Notes: generated from the letters alone by a model not told the origin. DNA of 64,000 nt from JBFXJF01 sp050175155 (GCA_050175155.1 JBFXJF010000008.1:27088-91087), one strand, 5' to 3'; counted from the first letter of the stretch, positions 51,748-61,452 are shown. Numbers and translations: made by a program.

Positions 51748-53430
51748 ATGAAGGAAATGCTTAATAGTGATATAGCTATTGCACAAAGTGCAAAAATGAA
51801 AGCTATTAAAGAGATAGCAAATGAGATAGGAATTATTAATGATGAAATAGAATTATACGGAAATTACAAGGCGAAGATATCATTGTCAATACTTGATCGT
51901 CTAATTGATAAAAGGGACGGAAAATTAATATTAGTTACATCGATTAATCCAACATCTGCAGGAGAAGGAAAATCAACATTAACTGTAGGGTTAGGACAAG
52001 CTTTTAATAAGATTGGTAAAAAAGCAATAATTACTTTGCGGGAGCCATCCTTGGGACCTAGTTTAGGTATGAAGGGTGGAGCTACTGGGGGAGGTTACTC
52101 TCAGGTGCTCCCAATGGAAGATATTAATTTACATTTCACAGGAGACATACATGCAATAACTACAGCCCATAATGTTCTATCGGCTATAATTGACAACCAT
52201 ATTCACAGTGGTAATGAACAAAAAATTGACCCTAGAAGAATAACATGGAAAAGAGTTCTGGATATCAATGATCGCGCATTAAGAAAAGTTATTATCGGAT
52301 TAGGAGGTCCTTTTGAAGGAATTCCGAGGGAAGATGGTTTTGACATAACCGTTGCCTCCGAAGTAATGGCTATCCTGTGTTTGTCGAATGGGTTGGATGA
52401 TTTAAAAAATAAATTAAGTAAAATAGTAATAGCATATACATTTGATAATAAGCCAGTTACAGTTTCCGATTTAAAAGCACAGGGAGTAATGACATTACTA
52501 TTAAAAGATGCAATAAAACCAAATTTAGTACAGACAATAGAAAATACTCCTGCTATTATTCATGGTGGACCTTTTGCTAATATTGCTCATGGGACAAATA
52601 GTATAATTGCAACAAAAATAGCGTTGAAATTATGTGATTATACGATTACGGAGGCAGGTTTTGGTGCGGATTTGGGTGCGGAAAAATTTTTTCATATTGC
52701 CTCTAGATATGGTAACTTCAAACCGAATGCTGTCGTTATAGTAGCTACAGTTAGAGCATTAAAAATGAATAGTGGCTTACCAAAAGAAAAATTAAAAACT
52801 GAGAATATAGAAGCGATTAAAAGTGGATTTTCCAATTTACAAAAACATATGGATACCATCAGAAAATTTGGTGTACCTTTTATTGTTACAATTAACAGAT
52901 TTTATACGGACACAGATCGAGAAATTGGTGAATTAATTAATATGATTGAGGCAGAAGGAGTACCCGTTAGGATTTCAGAGGTTTGGGAAAAAGGGGGAGA
53001 AGGCGGAATCGAGTTAGCTAAAGAAATTGTTAACATAATTGAAAGAAATAAAGAAGACTATAATCAATTGTACCTACTGAGTGACTCAATTGAAGATAAA
53101 ATTAATAAAATAGCAAAAATTGTTTATGGTGCAGATGGAGTAGAGTTTACTCCTTCTGCCAAAAAACAGATTGATCAAATAAATGCTAATGGCTGGCAAG
53201 ACCTTCCCATTTGCATGGCTAAAACTCAGTATTCTTTATCAGATAACCCGAAATTATTGGGTAGGCCAAAAGGTTTTAAAATAACCGTTCGGGAACTAAA
53301 ACCATCTGTAGGAGCAGGGTTTATTGTTGTATTTGCTGGAGAAATTATGACAATGCCAGGGTTACCGAAAACCCCTGCAGCCTTAAATATGGATATTGAT
53401 GAGAGTGGAATAATAACAGGGCTCTTTTAA
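51748..53430 (+). CDS. fhs: formate-tetrahydrofolate ligase
   Basis: ATP-dependent synthesis of 10-formyl-THF from formate, used in purine and formyl-Met formation and in the Wood-Ljungdahl methyl branch. 560 residues, as usual. IAQSAKMKAIKEIA at the start, the P-loop region TSINPTSAGEGKSTLTVGLGQA, and KGGATGGGYSQVLPMEDINLHFTGD are diagnostic. ATG 51748 matches family starts but its AAGGGG site is 13 bases away; GTG 51721 is an alternative. It is not at this place in B. subtilis and lies near the folate genes. Confidence 0.96.
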   Translation: MKEMLNSDIAIAQSAKMKAIKEIANEIGIINDEIELYGNYKAKISLSILDRLIDKRDGKLILVTSINPTSAGEGKSTLTVGLGQAFNKIGKKAIITLREPSLGPSLGMKGGATGGGYSQVLPMEDINLHFTGDIHAITTAHNVLSAIIDNHIHSGNEQKIDPRRITWKRVLDINDRALRKVIIGLGGPFEGIPREDGFDITVASEVMAILCLSNGLDDLKNKLSKIVIAYTFDNKPVTVSDLKAQGVMTLLLKDAIKPNLVQTIENTPAIIHGGPFANIAHGTNSIIATKIALKLCDYTITEAGFGADLGAEKFFHIASRYGNFKPNAVVIVATVRALKMNSGLPKEKLKTENIEAIKSGFSNLQKHMDTIRKFGVPFIVTINRFYTDTDREIGELINMIEAEGVPVRISEVWEKGGEGGIELAKEIVNIIERNKEDYNQLYLLSDSIEDKINKIAKIVYGADGVEFTPSAKKQIDQINANGWQDLPICMAKTQYSLSDNPKLLGRPKGFKITVRELKPSVGAGFIVVFAGEIMTMPGLPKTPAALNMDIDESGIITGLF

Positions 53431-53495
53431 TAGTGATATCTTGATAAGCTGAAAAGGTATTGATAAAATAAACTTATATAAGTTATGAAAGTGAA

Positions 53496-54272
53496 GTGAA
53501 GTTTTTGATATTAGTAATTGATGTTGGAAATACGAATATTACACTTGGCGTATATAAAGCTAATCAATTAAGGGAGTATTGGAGAATCTCAACGGATAGA
53601 AACAAAACTGCTGATGAATACGGAATGCTTTTTAAATTATTATTCGAAGACTCCAATATATTTTACTCCGATATTGAAGGAATAATAATTTCATCTGTAG
53701 TACCTCCATTGGTATCTACTTTAGAAAAAATGTCTAAAAAATATATGAAACATAATCCATTAATTGTAGAGCCAGGTATAAAAACAGGACTGAAAATTAA
53801 TCTTGAGAATCCCAAAGAAGTAGGGGCAGACAGAATAGTAAATGCAATAGCAGCAATAGAAATCTATGGAGCTCCTTTAATAATTGTTGATTTTGGGACA
53901 GCAACATCCTTTGACTACATAGATGAGTATGGAACTTATCAAGGTGGCGCTATAGCTCCTGGGATAAGTATATCAACGGAAGCATTATTTGAAAGGGCTG
54001 CAAAACTACCAAGGGTAGACTTGGTAAAACCAGAAAGTGTGATTGGTAAAAATACTGTTAATGCCATGCAGTCTGGTATAATATTTGGATTTGCTGGGCA
54101 GGTAGATGCAATTGTTGAGAGAATGGTTGCTCTAAGTATAAAAAAACCTAATGTTATCGCAACAGGAGGACTAGCAGAATTAATTGCATCTGAATCAAAG
54201 GCAATATCTATTACAAATCCTTTTTTAACTTTAGAGGGATTAAAGATGATTTATGATCGTAATAGTAAATAA
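53496..54272 (+). CDS. coaX: type III pantothenate kinase
   Basis: First step of CoA synthesis, in the ASKHA fold. 258 residues from GTG 53496. The phosphate loop LVIDVGNTNITLGVY, PxxxGADR as NPKEVGADRIVNAIAA, and the DFGTATSFD motif are present, as is GGAIAPGI. TTG 53505 would give a start (MILVIDVGNTN) closer to typical members; the ribosome site is weak for both. It corresponds to yacB after ftsH. Confidence 0.95.
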   Translation: MKFLILVIDVGNTNITLGVYKANQLREYWRISTDRNKTADEYGMLFKLLFEDSNIFYSDIEGIIISSVVPPLVSTLEKMSKKYMKHNPLIVEPGIKTGLKINLENPKEVGADRIVNAIAAIEIYGAPLIIVDFGTATSFDYIDEYGTYQGGAIAPGISISTEALFERAAKLPRVDLVKPESVIGKNTVNAMQSGIIFGFAGQVDAIVERMVALSIKKPNVIATGGLAELIASESKAISITNPFLTLEGLKMIYDRNSK

Positions 54273-54399
54273 ATACAAAAAAGAATTTTTATCAATATAG
54301 ATTTGGTTAAGGAAGGATTTTATAGAGTAGTAGAGAAAGAAATTAGTGTAGTAAATACATCACTGTATAATAATACATATTACTTAAGGAGAGGGTAGC

Positions 54400-55299
54400 T
54401 TGAGGAAAGACCGCATATTGATACTTATAATTGCAATTTTATTAATTATTATTATTATAGGATATTTATGGTTTGACGGTGAGTTAAACAAAGAAAATGC
54501 TGTTGCAGTTGTTAATGGTCAGGAAATATCCGAAAAAGAATTTTTGGAAACGTTAAAGAAGGAATATGGTAAAGAAGTTTTAGAGGATTTAATAGATAAG
54601 ATGGTAATAAATGAGGCTGCCAAAAAATATGGGATTGTTGCAGATCAGGTTGAAATGGATAGGCAATATAATGAGTTTATGAAGGATTATGAAACAGAAG
54701 AGGAATTTATGGTATATTTAGAAACACAGATGGGATGGACAAAAGATGGATTACTGGATTTTATTGAATATTATACTTTATGGGAAGAAATTGCTACAAA
54801 AGATATAAATGTATCAGAAGATGAAGTATTGGCTTTTTACGAGGCAAATAAATCGCGTTATAGCATTCCAGAAAATTTTCATCTTCAGCAAATAGTAGTT
54901 AACACAAAGGAAGAGGCTAATCAAGTAGTTGATGAATTAAAGGCAGGATCGGACTTTAATACATTAGCGAAGGAGAGATCTATAGATTTCCTTTCCATTA
55001 GTAGTGGTGGCGATTTAGGAAGAATATACGTCAATGACCCATCAGTTGATCCAACAATAATCAATAAAGCTAAAACCATGGCAATAAATGAAATTGCAGT
55101 CATTCAAATGGGAGAGTACTATGCAGTAATTCAGCTATTAGCAAATAACAAGGAGTTGCAATATTCTTATGATGAGGTAAAAAGTGAGATAAGACGTGAG
55201 ATTGCGCTAAGTCAAGCTAAATCTCTTCCGATAGTGTTAGAACAATTAAAGGAAGATATGAATTTACAAATAATAGATAGTTCTTTAAAAAATAATTAA
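54400..55299 (+). CDS. PpiC-type peptidyl-prolyl isomerase, signal-anchored (YacD-like)
   Basis: 299 residues. One N-terminal membrane segment (about 6-25, ILILIIAILLIIIIIGYLWF) without a lipobox, so probably a signal anchor. A SurA-like N-terminal helical region (VNGQEISEKEFLETLKKEYGKEVLEDLIDKMVI) is followed by a parvulin domain at about 155-255. It corresponds to B. subtilis yacD between coaX and the pab genes. Start TTG 54400 follows GGAGAGGGT. It is a second extracytoplasmic foldase beside that at 34686. Confidence 0.87.
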   Translation: MRKDRILILIIAILLIIIIIGYLWFDGELNKENAVAVVNGQEISEKEFLETLKKEYGKEVLEDLIDKMVINEAAKKYGIVADQVEMDRQYNEFMKDYETEEEFMVYLETQMGWTKDGLLDFIEYYTLWEEIATKDINVSEDEVLAFYEANKSRYSIPENFHLQQIVVNTKEEANQVVDELKAGSDFNTLAKERSIDFLSISSGGDLGRIYVNDPSVDPTIINKAKTMAINEIAVIQMGEYYAVIQLLANNKELQYSYDEVKSEIRREIALSQAKSLPIVLEQLKEDMNLQIIDSSLKNN

Positions 55300-55346
55300 G
55301 ATATTAAAATATTAAGGTCAGGATAGACCTTAATATTTTAATATCT
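55299..55346 (+). repeat. 21-bp perfect hairpin at the stop codon of the foldase gene
   Basis: The arms 55299-55319 and 55326-55346 are perfectly complementary with loop AGGATA. The left arm begins at the last base of the TAA stop. No T run follows. It could act as a weak terminator or an mRNA 3' stabiliser before pabB. Confidence 0.75.
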
Positions 55347-55411
55347 AAAATTAATAACAAATAATAATTTATATAAAAAAAATTTTTTAATTTTAGATGG
55401 AGTGTTACCAT

Positions 55412-56893
55412 ATGACAACTTATCCTACTTATAAGCAATTAGATAACTATGTAAAAGAAGGGTATACTTTTTTACCTATAGTTATTAATAAGAAAGTGTC
55501 TATTTTTAATCCAGTTGTCTTATGGGAGAAGATAAAAAAAGGAGATTATAATTTTATTCTAGAGAGCAGTAAGACCGATCAATTCACTTATATTGGTGGA
55601 GACCCTTTATATATCATCAAAGGTGAAAATGGGATAACATCAAAGATAAATAGGATAGGCAATAGAGAAACGTATTATGAGACGCCTTTAGATATCTTAA
55701 AACGCAGTATGAGTAAGTATTCGGTTCCTAGAATTAAAGGGTTGCCTAAATTTTATGGTGGTGCAGTTGGGTATTTGAGTTATGACATGGTAAGATATTT
55801 TGAAGACTTGCCAGATGAAGCAAATGATGATTTAAGGATTCCTGATTTGTACTTTATGATTATGGACAAGCTTTGGATTTATGACCATAATTTGCAGCAA
55901 CTATATTATATTGAATATATCTATGTAGAAAATGCTAACTCACTAAAAGATTTATATGATGGTACATTAGAGAGAATGAACTTAATATGGGATAAACTTA
56001 TAAAAGAATCGGATTTTAATATTGATATTATAATAAGTGACTATGATTTAGAAGGAACAAACTACATAGTGGACGAAACTTCTTTTTCTGAACAGGAGTA
56101 TATTACTGCGGTAGAAGAGATTAAAAAATATATATCACAGGGTGACGTATTTCAAGTTAACTTATCAGTTAGACAAAGTAAATTTTTAAAAAAAGATGGA
56201 ATAGATATTTATAGTCATCTACGTAGAATAAATCCCTCACCTTATATGGGGTTTATGGATTTTCAGGAAATTCAAGTTGTTAGTGGATCACCAGAACTAC
56301 TGATAGAGGTTGAAGATAAGCTGATTCAAACAAGGCCTATAGCTGGAACAAGACCTAGGGGTAAAGATGAATTAGAGGATGAATTTTTAGTATTTGATTT
56401 ACTACATAATGAAAAAGAAATATCAGAACATATAATGCTTGTTGATTTAGAAAGAAATGACATAGGTAGGGTTTGTAAATATGGAACAATTAAAGTAAAT
56501 CAGTTAATGGTTGTAGAAAAGTATTCTCACGTTATGCATATAGTATCAAATATTGTTGGCGAACTTAAATCTAATTACGACATATATGATTGTATAAAAG
56601 CGACATTTCCAGGAGGAACGATTACAGGTGTTCCTAAAATAAGAACCATGGAAATAATTGAAGAACTAGAACCTGTGAAGAGAGGTCTCTATACTGGATC
56701 TATGGGGTGGATAGGGTTTAATGGTGATTCTGAATTAAACATTTTAATACGTACATTATTAATAAAAGAAGGAAAAGGGTATGTTCAAGCAGGTGCTGGG
56801 ATTGTTATTGATTCAATTCCAGAAAACGAATATATTGAATCATTAAATAAAGCAAAGGCTATTTGGAGAGCTGTTGAAAGCAGTGAGAAATAG
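55412..56893 (+). CDS. pabB: aminodeoxychorismate synthase component I (PabB; TrpE-like)
   Basis: Chorismate-binding enzyme forming 4-amino-4-deoxychorismate for folate. 493 residues. The C-terminal catalytic domain has VSGSPELLIEV, RPIAGTRPRGK, LVDLERNDIGRV, FPGGTITGVPKIRTMEII and the final GAGIVIDSIPENEY. An ILESS segment near residue 50 resembles the Trp-site of TrpE, so sequence alone does not exclude anthranilate synthase, but pabA, pabC and folP follow directly. ATG 55412 follows GGAG; ATG 55397 overlaps that site. Confidence 0.88.
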   Translation: MTTYPTYKQLDNYVKEGYTFLPIVINKKVSIFNPVVLWEKIKKGDYNFILESSKTDQFTYIGGDPLYIIKGENGITSKINRIGNRETYYETPLDILKRSMSKYSVPRIKGLPKFYGGAVGYLSYDMVRYFEDLPDEANDDLRIPDLYFMIMDKLWIYDHNLQQLYYIEYIYVENANSLKDLYDGTLERMNLIWDKLIKESDFNIDIIISDYDLEGTNYIVDETSFSEQEYITAVEEIKKYISQGDVFQVNLSVRQSKFLKKDGIDIYSHLRRINPSPYMGFMDFQEIQVVSGSPELLIEVEDKLIQTRPIAGTRPRGKDELEDEFLVFDLLHNEKEISEHIMLVDLERNDIGRVCKYGTIKVNQLMVVEKYSHVMHIVSNIVGELKSNYDIYDCIKATFPGGTITGVPKIRTMEIIEELEPVKRGLYTGSMGWIGFNGDSELNILIRTLLIKEGKGYVQAGAGIVIDSIPENEYIESLNKAKAIWRAVESSEK

Positions 56894-56909
56894 ATTAAGG
56901 GTATAAGAG

Positions 56910-57491
56910 ATGTTACTTATTATAGACAATTATGATTCATTTACGTACAATTTGGTTCAATATTTTGGTGAATTAACAAATGATATAGAAATTTATAGAA
57001 ATGATCAAATTACTTTAATTGATATTGATATAAAAAGACCTGATTATATATTAGTTTCTCCTGGTCCTTGCACGCCAAATCAAGCTGGGATAAGTATAGA
57101 AGTTATTAAAAGGTTTGCAGGTTTAATACCTATTTTAGGTGTTTGTCTGGGTCATCAGGCGATTGCTCAAGCATTTGGAGGGGAAATTATTCAGTCAGAG
57201 TTACTTAAGCACGGGAAAACTTCATATATTTATCATGACAATAAAACAATATTTCAGGGTGTCCCAAATCCTTTTATAGCCGGAAGGTACCACTCTTTAA
57301 TTGTTAATAAAGAGAATTTTCCCTCCTGTTTAGAAGTAACAGCGTGGACTGATAAAGGCGAAATAATGGGACTAAGACATAAAGAGTTTCCCTTAGAGGG
57401 TGTTCAATTTCACCCAGAATCGATATTAACAAATCAGGGGAAAAGAATATTAGAGAACTTTTTAACTTCAGTTAGGATAAAAAATTTATGA
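56910..57491 (+). CDS. pabA: aminodeoxychorismate/anthranilate synthase glutaminase component
   Basis: Class I glutamine amidotransferase feeding ammonia to PabB. 193 residues. LLIIDNYDSFTYNLVQYFGE at the start, SPGPCTPNQAG, the nucleophile Cys in GVCLGHQAIAQAFGG, and HPESILT at the end complete the triad. In Bacillus this subunit serves both folate and tryptophan pathways. Its stop overlaps pabC by 4 bases (ATGA). Confidence 0.94.
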   Translation: MLLIIDNYDSFTYNLVQYFGELTNDIEIYRNDQITLIDIDIKRPDYILVSPGPCTPNQAGISIEVIKRFAGLIPILGVCLGHQAIAQAFGGEIIQSELLKHGKTSYIYHDNKTIFQGVPNPFIAGRYHSLIVNKENFPSCLEVTAWTDKGEIMGLRHKEFPLEGVQFHPESILTNQGKRILENFLTSVRIKNL

Positions 57492-58363
57492 AATATTTAT
57501 ATAATGAACAACTTATTGAAGATATAGAATTAAAAATTCCCATTAACGACCATGGATTCTTGTACGGTGTTGGATTATTTGAAACATTTAGGGTATATGA
57601 TGGAGTTCCTTTTTTGTTTGCGGAACATATAAAAAGACTTAAACAAGGTTTAAAATTAATTGGCATTCATCAGGAAATAGAATTATCAAAAATGAATGCT
57701 TCACTAAAATATCTTTTAGAAGCTAATTATTTAAAGAATGCATATGTTAGAATTACAGTAACTGCTGGAGTGGCTCCATTTGGGCTACCAAATGAGGAGT
57801 ATAAAAATCCTGCAATTATATGGCAAATAAAATTACTTGAACCATTATCAGATTCATTCATATTAGATAAAAAAGCTGTTATATTGAAAATTAGACAAAG
57901 CTCAATGGAATCAGAGGTTAAACTAAAGTCACTAAATTTTTTAAATAATATTTTAGCTAAGCAAGAAATTTTTCACCTAAAAAATACAGAAGGAATTTTC
58001 TTAACTAATGAAGGATATGTTTCCGAAGGGATTGTAAGCAATATTTTCTTTGTTAAAGGAGGTAGACTTTTAACGCCTGGATTAGAGACTGGTATATTAA
58101 ATGGTATAACAAGGGAACATGTTATCAATCTTTGCATTAAAAATTGTATTCCATTTAATGAGGGTTTATTTAATCTAAAAGATCTTCTTAATGCAGATGA
58201 AATCTTTATGACTAACTCAATACAAGAGATAGTACCGATTATTAATTTAGAAAATAAAAATTATCCAATTAGAGATAATGGGATTACACCGATGCTAATC
58301 AAAGAATACAAGGCATCAATTAGAAAAGTGATTGAGCGGTATAAAGGGAGTGGAAAGATTTGA
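57488..58363 (+). CDS. pabC: aminodeoxychorismate lyase (class IV aminotransferase family)
   Basis: PLP enzyme of fold type IV that releases pyruvate from aminodeoxychorismate to give p-aminobenzoate. 291 residues. INDHGFLYGVGLFETFRVYDG, the lysine region LKSLNFLNNILAKQE, and NEGYVSEGIVSNIFFVKGG are present. Branched-chain or D-amino acid aminotransferases share these features, but the pabA-pabC-folP operon decides the call. It overlaps both neighbours by 4 bases. Confidence 0.9.
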   Translation: MKYLYNEQLIEDIELKIPINDHGFLYGVGLFETFRVYDGVPFLFAEHIKRLKQGLKLIGIHQEIELSKMNASLKYLLEANYLKNAYVRITVTAGVAPFGLPNEEYKNPAIIWQIKLLEPLSDSFILDKKAVILKIRQSSMESEVKLKSLNFLNNILAKQEIFHLKNTEGIFLTNEGYVSEGIVSNIFFVKGGRLLTPGLETGILNGITREHVINLCIKNCIPFNEGLFNLKDLLNADEIFMTNSIQEIVPIINLENKNYPIRDNGITPMLIKEYKASIRKVIERYKGSGKI

Positions 58364-59571
58364 AACACAATACCCGTATATTATGTATAAAAAATCGAGA
58401 GCAGCTAAGAACTGAGATGATGTTAATCGGTTCTGATCTAGCGGGTATTAATATTATGATACCAAAGGGAGAACTGATTATAGTAAAAGTTCAGGATGTA
58501 TCTTTGAAAGCAGCTATCATATTAAAACAAGAGATGTTAGCTAAAAATGGCGAAGCAGTTCTTAATAAAGGTGTCTCAATGTTAGATAATGAAATATCAG
58601 ATGTGTTACTAATAGGGACAAGCGGACAATTTATAGAAATAATTAAAAAGTTAAGAATCCAGCCTTTTGGATTAAAACAAATTGCAAACGAAATAGAATT
58701 AGCTATTATTAGAAGACAAAATGTAAACAGTGAGAAAATTATTAATTGTAATGGTATTCCTTTAATAATAGGGAAAAAAACTTTAATCATGGGGATCTTA
58801 AATATAACTCCGGACTCTTTCTCGGATGGAGGTAAATATAATAGCATAGCTGAGGCCATCTCGCATGCGGTTAGGATGGTTAATGAAGGTGCAGACATAA
58901 TAGATATTGGTGGGGAATCAACACGACCAGGACATAAACCTATATCTATTGAAGAAGAATTAAAAAGAGTAATACCAGTTGTAGTTGAACTTTCAAAAAT
59001 GATATCAGTGCCAATATCAGTCGATACATATAAAGCTGAAGTAGCAAAGCGGGCTATTGATGCAGGTGCACATATGATTAATGATGTATGGGGTTTAAAA
59101 AAAGATAAAAAGATGGCGCGAACGATTGCAGAACTAGGTGTACCAGTAATTTTAATGCACAATCGTGAAGAACCTAAATATCAATCATTAATTGACGATA
59201 TTATCGCTGACTTACGAGAAAGCATTAATATAGCATTAGAAGCAGGAGTCGATGAAAAAAAAATAATTATTGATCCAGGAATTGGTTTTGCAAAATCTTA
59301 TGAAGAAAATTTAATAGTTATGAATAGGTTAGAGGACATAGTAACATTAGGGTATCCTGTATTATTAGGAACCTCTAGAAAATCTTTAATTGGAAATACA
59401 TTGAAATTACCGACGAATGAAAGAATCGAAGGAACAATAGCAACCTTTTGTTATGGGATAACAAAAGGTTGCAAAATTATAAGGGTTCATGATATTAAAG
59501 AAATGAAAAAAGCATGCAATATGATTGATAAAATGAATTATTTAGAAAACAAAGAGGGATGTAATGGATAA
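58360..59571 (+). CDS. folP: dihydropteroate synthase with N-terminal extension
   Basis: Joins p-aminobenzoate to dihydropterin pyrophosphate; the sulfonamide target. 403 residues, where the usual enzyme has about 270. The DHPS barrel begins near residue 138: MGILNITPDSFSDGG, DIIDIGGESTRPGH, DPGIGFAKS, LLGTSRKS. The first 135 residues form an extra alpha/beta domain of unknown role, also seen in some clostridial and thermophile enzymes. Start TTG 58360 overlaps pabC (TTGA). Its end overlaps folB by 8 bases. Confidence 0.94.
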   Translation: MKHNTRILCIKNREQLRTEMMLIGSDLAGINIMIPKGELIIVKVQDVSLKAAIILKQEMLAKNGEAVLNKGVSMLDNEISDVLLIGTSGQFIEIIKKLRIQPFGLKQIANEIELAIIRRQNVNSEKIINCNGIPLIIGKKTLIMGILNITPDSFSDGGKYNSIAEAISHAVRMVNEGADIIDIGGESTRPGHKPISIEEELKRVIPVVVELSKMISVPISVDTYKAEVAKRAIDAGAHMINDVWGLKKDKKMARTIAELGVPVILMHNREEPKYQSLIDDIIADLRESINIALEAGVDEKKIIIDPGIGFAKSYEENLIVMNRLEDIVTLGYPVLLGTSRKSLIGNTLKLPTNERIEGTIATFCYGITKGCKIIRVHDIKEMKKACNMIDKMNYLENKEGCNG

Positions 59572-59932
59572 GATATATTTTGAACAAATGCAATTTTATG
59601 CCTATCATGGTGTTCTTGAAGAAGAAAATAGACTAGGACAGAAATTTGAAGTTGATCTAGAAATGTTTTTAGACTTAAGGAAAGCAGGAGAAAGCGATAA
59701 TCTAGATAAAACTGTAAATTATGCAAAAGTGTATGATGTTGTTAAAGGAATTGTGATCGAAACAAAGATGAAGTTGTTAGAGGCGATTGCGGAAAACATT
59801 GCTAGTACACTATTAGGTCAATTTCCTTTAGACGAAATTGTGGTAAGGGTAAGAAAACTTAACCCGCCTATTCATGGCTATCTAAAAAGTGTTTCAGTTG
59901 AAATAAGAAGAAGGCAATCCAACAATGAATAA
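59564..59932 (+). CDS. folB: dihydroneopterin aldolase
   Basis: Converts 7,8-dihydroneopterin to 6-hydroxymethyl-dihydropterin and glycolaldehyde. 122 residues. YAYHGVLEEENRLGQKFEVDLE with the active-site region, TVNYAKVYDVV, LLEAIAENIA and the C-terminal lysine in RKLNPPIHGYLKSVSVEI. Overlaps folP and folK by 8 bases each, showing tight coupling. Confidence 0.96.
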   Translation: MDKIYFEQMQFYAYHGVLEEENRLGQKFEVDLEMFLDLRKAGESDNLDKTVNYAKVYDVVKGIVIETKMKLLEAIAENIASTLLGQFPLDEIVVRVRKLNPPIHGYLKSVSVEIRRRQSNNE

Positions 59933-60419
59933 AGTTTTTTTAGGGTTAGGGTCAAACATAGGAGATCGCTATAAAATTTTACATGAGGCAGTGGAATCTT
60001 TATTGGAAAATCCAAACATAGAATTACAAAATTGGTCATCTATATTTGAAACAGAACCATTTGGTTATAGGGAGCAACCTGATTTTTTAAACATGGTAAT
60101 AGAAATAAGCACAAACTTGGAACCATTAGAACTATTAGAATACATTAATAAAGTTGAAGAGAAACACGAGCGAAAAAGGGTTATTCACTGGGGGCCAAGA
60201 ACTATTGATATAGATATTTTATTGTACGGAAATGAAGTAATAAAAAGTAAAAAACTGCAAATTCCTCATCCTCTTATTAGACAACGTTTGTTTGTTCTTA
60301 TTCCATTAGCAGAAATATATAGTGGTGTAATTCCTGGCGAAGATCTCTCGATAGATAAGTTGATAGAGTTACAAAAACATAGCAGAAATACTATAAAAAA
60401 ATATCAACAAGATTTTTAA
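59925..60419 (+). CDS. folK: 6-hydroxymethyl-7,8-dihydropterin pyrophosphokinase
   Basis: Transfers pyrophosphate from ATP to the pterin just made by FolB. 164 residues. FLGLGSNIGDR at the start, FLNMVIEI, and the metal-binding WGPRTIDIDILLYG, PHPLIRQRLFVLIPLAEI. Last biosynthetic gene of the pabB-pabA-pabC-folP-folB-folK operon. folE and folC are not in the window. Confidence 0.97.
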   Translation: MNKVFLGLGSNIGDRYKILHEAVESLLENPNIELQNWSSIFETEPFGYREQPDFLNMVIEISTNLEPLELLEYINKVEEKHERKRVIHWGPRTIDIDILLYGNEVIKSKKLQIPHPLIRQRLFVLIPLAEIYSGVIPGEDLSIDKLIELQKHSRNTIKKYQQDF

Positions 60420-60449
60420 TTACAGATATTAAATATTAGGAGAAAAAAA

Positions 60450-61436
60450 ATGAATATAGGAAATGTAAATTTAGATAATAATGTAGTTTTAGCTCCTATG
60501 GCAGGAATTAATAATAAAGCATTTAGAATTATTGCTCGCGAGTTTGGTGCAGGTTTAATAACAACGGAAATGATTAGCGACAAAGCAATATTGCAAAAAA
60601 ATGAGTACACATTAAGAATGATAGAAGTTACTTTAAGAGAAAAACCAATTAGTATGCAACTTTTTGGATCAGAAAAAGCGAGTTTGGTTGAAGCTGCAAA
60701 GATTATTGACAGTCAATCGTTAGCGGACATTATTGATATTAACATGGGTTGTCCAGTACCTAAAGTAACTAAAAATGGCAGCGGTGCAAAGTGGTTACTT
60801 AGTACTAAGTTAATAGAAGAGACTGTGGGTGATATAGTTAAAGCTGTTAATAAACCCGTTACAGTGAAAATAAGAATGGGGTGGGATGAAGATCATATTA
60901 ATGCTGTTGATAATGCCAAAGCTATAGAAAGTGCTGGTGGAAGTGCAGTTGCTATTCATGGACGTACAAAAGAACAAATGTATTCAGGTTTAGCTGATTG
61001 GAATATAATTGGGGAAATTAAAAAAAGTGTTGGAATTAAAGTTATTGGAAATGGGGATATATTTTCACCTGAAGATGCAAAAAGGATGATAGACCAAACA
61101 GGCGTGGATGGTGTAATGATAGGAAGAGCTGTTTTAGGCAACCCTTGGATTCTGTCCCGTACAGTTGAATATTTAAAAACGCAAAAATTATTACCTGAAC
61201 CTACACCGCGTGAAAAACTAGATATAGCACTTATGCATATGGACATGCTAATAGAAATAAAAGGTGAACTCCTTGGAGTTAAAGAAATGAGAAAACACGC
61301 ATCTTGGTATCTGAAAGGATTGCCCCAAGCAGCTAGAGTACGTAATATAATAAATCATATCGTGAAAAAGGAAGATATGCAAAAAGCACTTACAAAATAT
61401 ATTGAAGAAATTGAAATGAATGTGACGATGATATAG
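60450..61436 (+). CDS. dusB: tRNA-dihydrouridine synthase DusB
   Basis: FMN enzyme reducing uridines in the tRNA D-loop. 328 residues. VVLAPMAGINNKAFRIIAREFGAGL at the start, catalytic Cys in INMGCPVPKVTKNGSGAKWL, the FMN site VAIHGRTKEQMYSG and the C-terminal helical RNA-binding part (KEMRKHASWYLKGLP). Same position as yacF, 30 bases after folK, which suggests the same transcript. Precise tRNA sites are inferred from the family. Confidence 0.94.
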   Translation: MNIGNVNLDNNVVLAPMAGINNKAFRIIAREFGAGLITTEMISDKAILQKNEYTLRMIEVTLREKPISMQLFGSEKASLVEAAKIIDSQSLADIIDINMGCPVPKVTKNGSGAKWLLSTKLIEETVGDIVKAVNKPVTVKIRMGWDEDHINAVDNAKAIESAGGSAVAIHGRTKEQMYSGLADWNIIGEIKKSVGIKVIGNGDIFSPEDAKRMIDQTGVDGVMIGRAVLGNPWILSRTVEYLKTQKLLPEPTPREKLDIALMHMDMLIEIKGELLGVKEMRKHASWYLKGLPQAARVRNIINHIVKKEDMQKALTKYIEEIEMNVTMI

Positions 61437-61452
61437 ATTTTTCTTGATTTGG

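Noticed and set aside
58491..59162. Long open frame of 223 codons on the - strand
   Set aside because: It lies wholly inside folP, has no ribosome site, and its translation is the low-complexity Ser/Ile-rich type expected antisense to an AT-rich gene.
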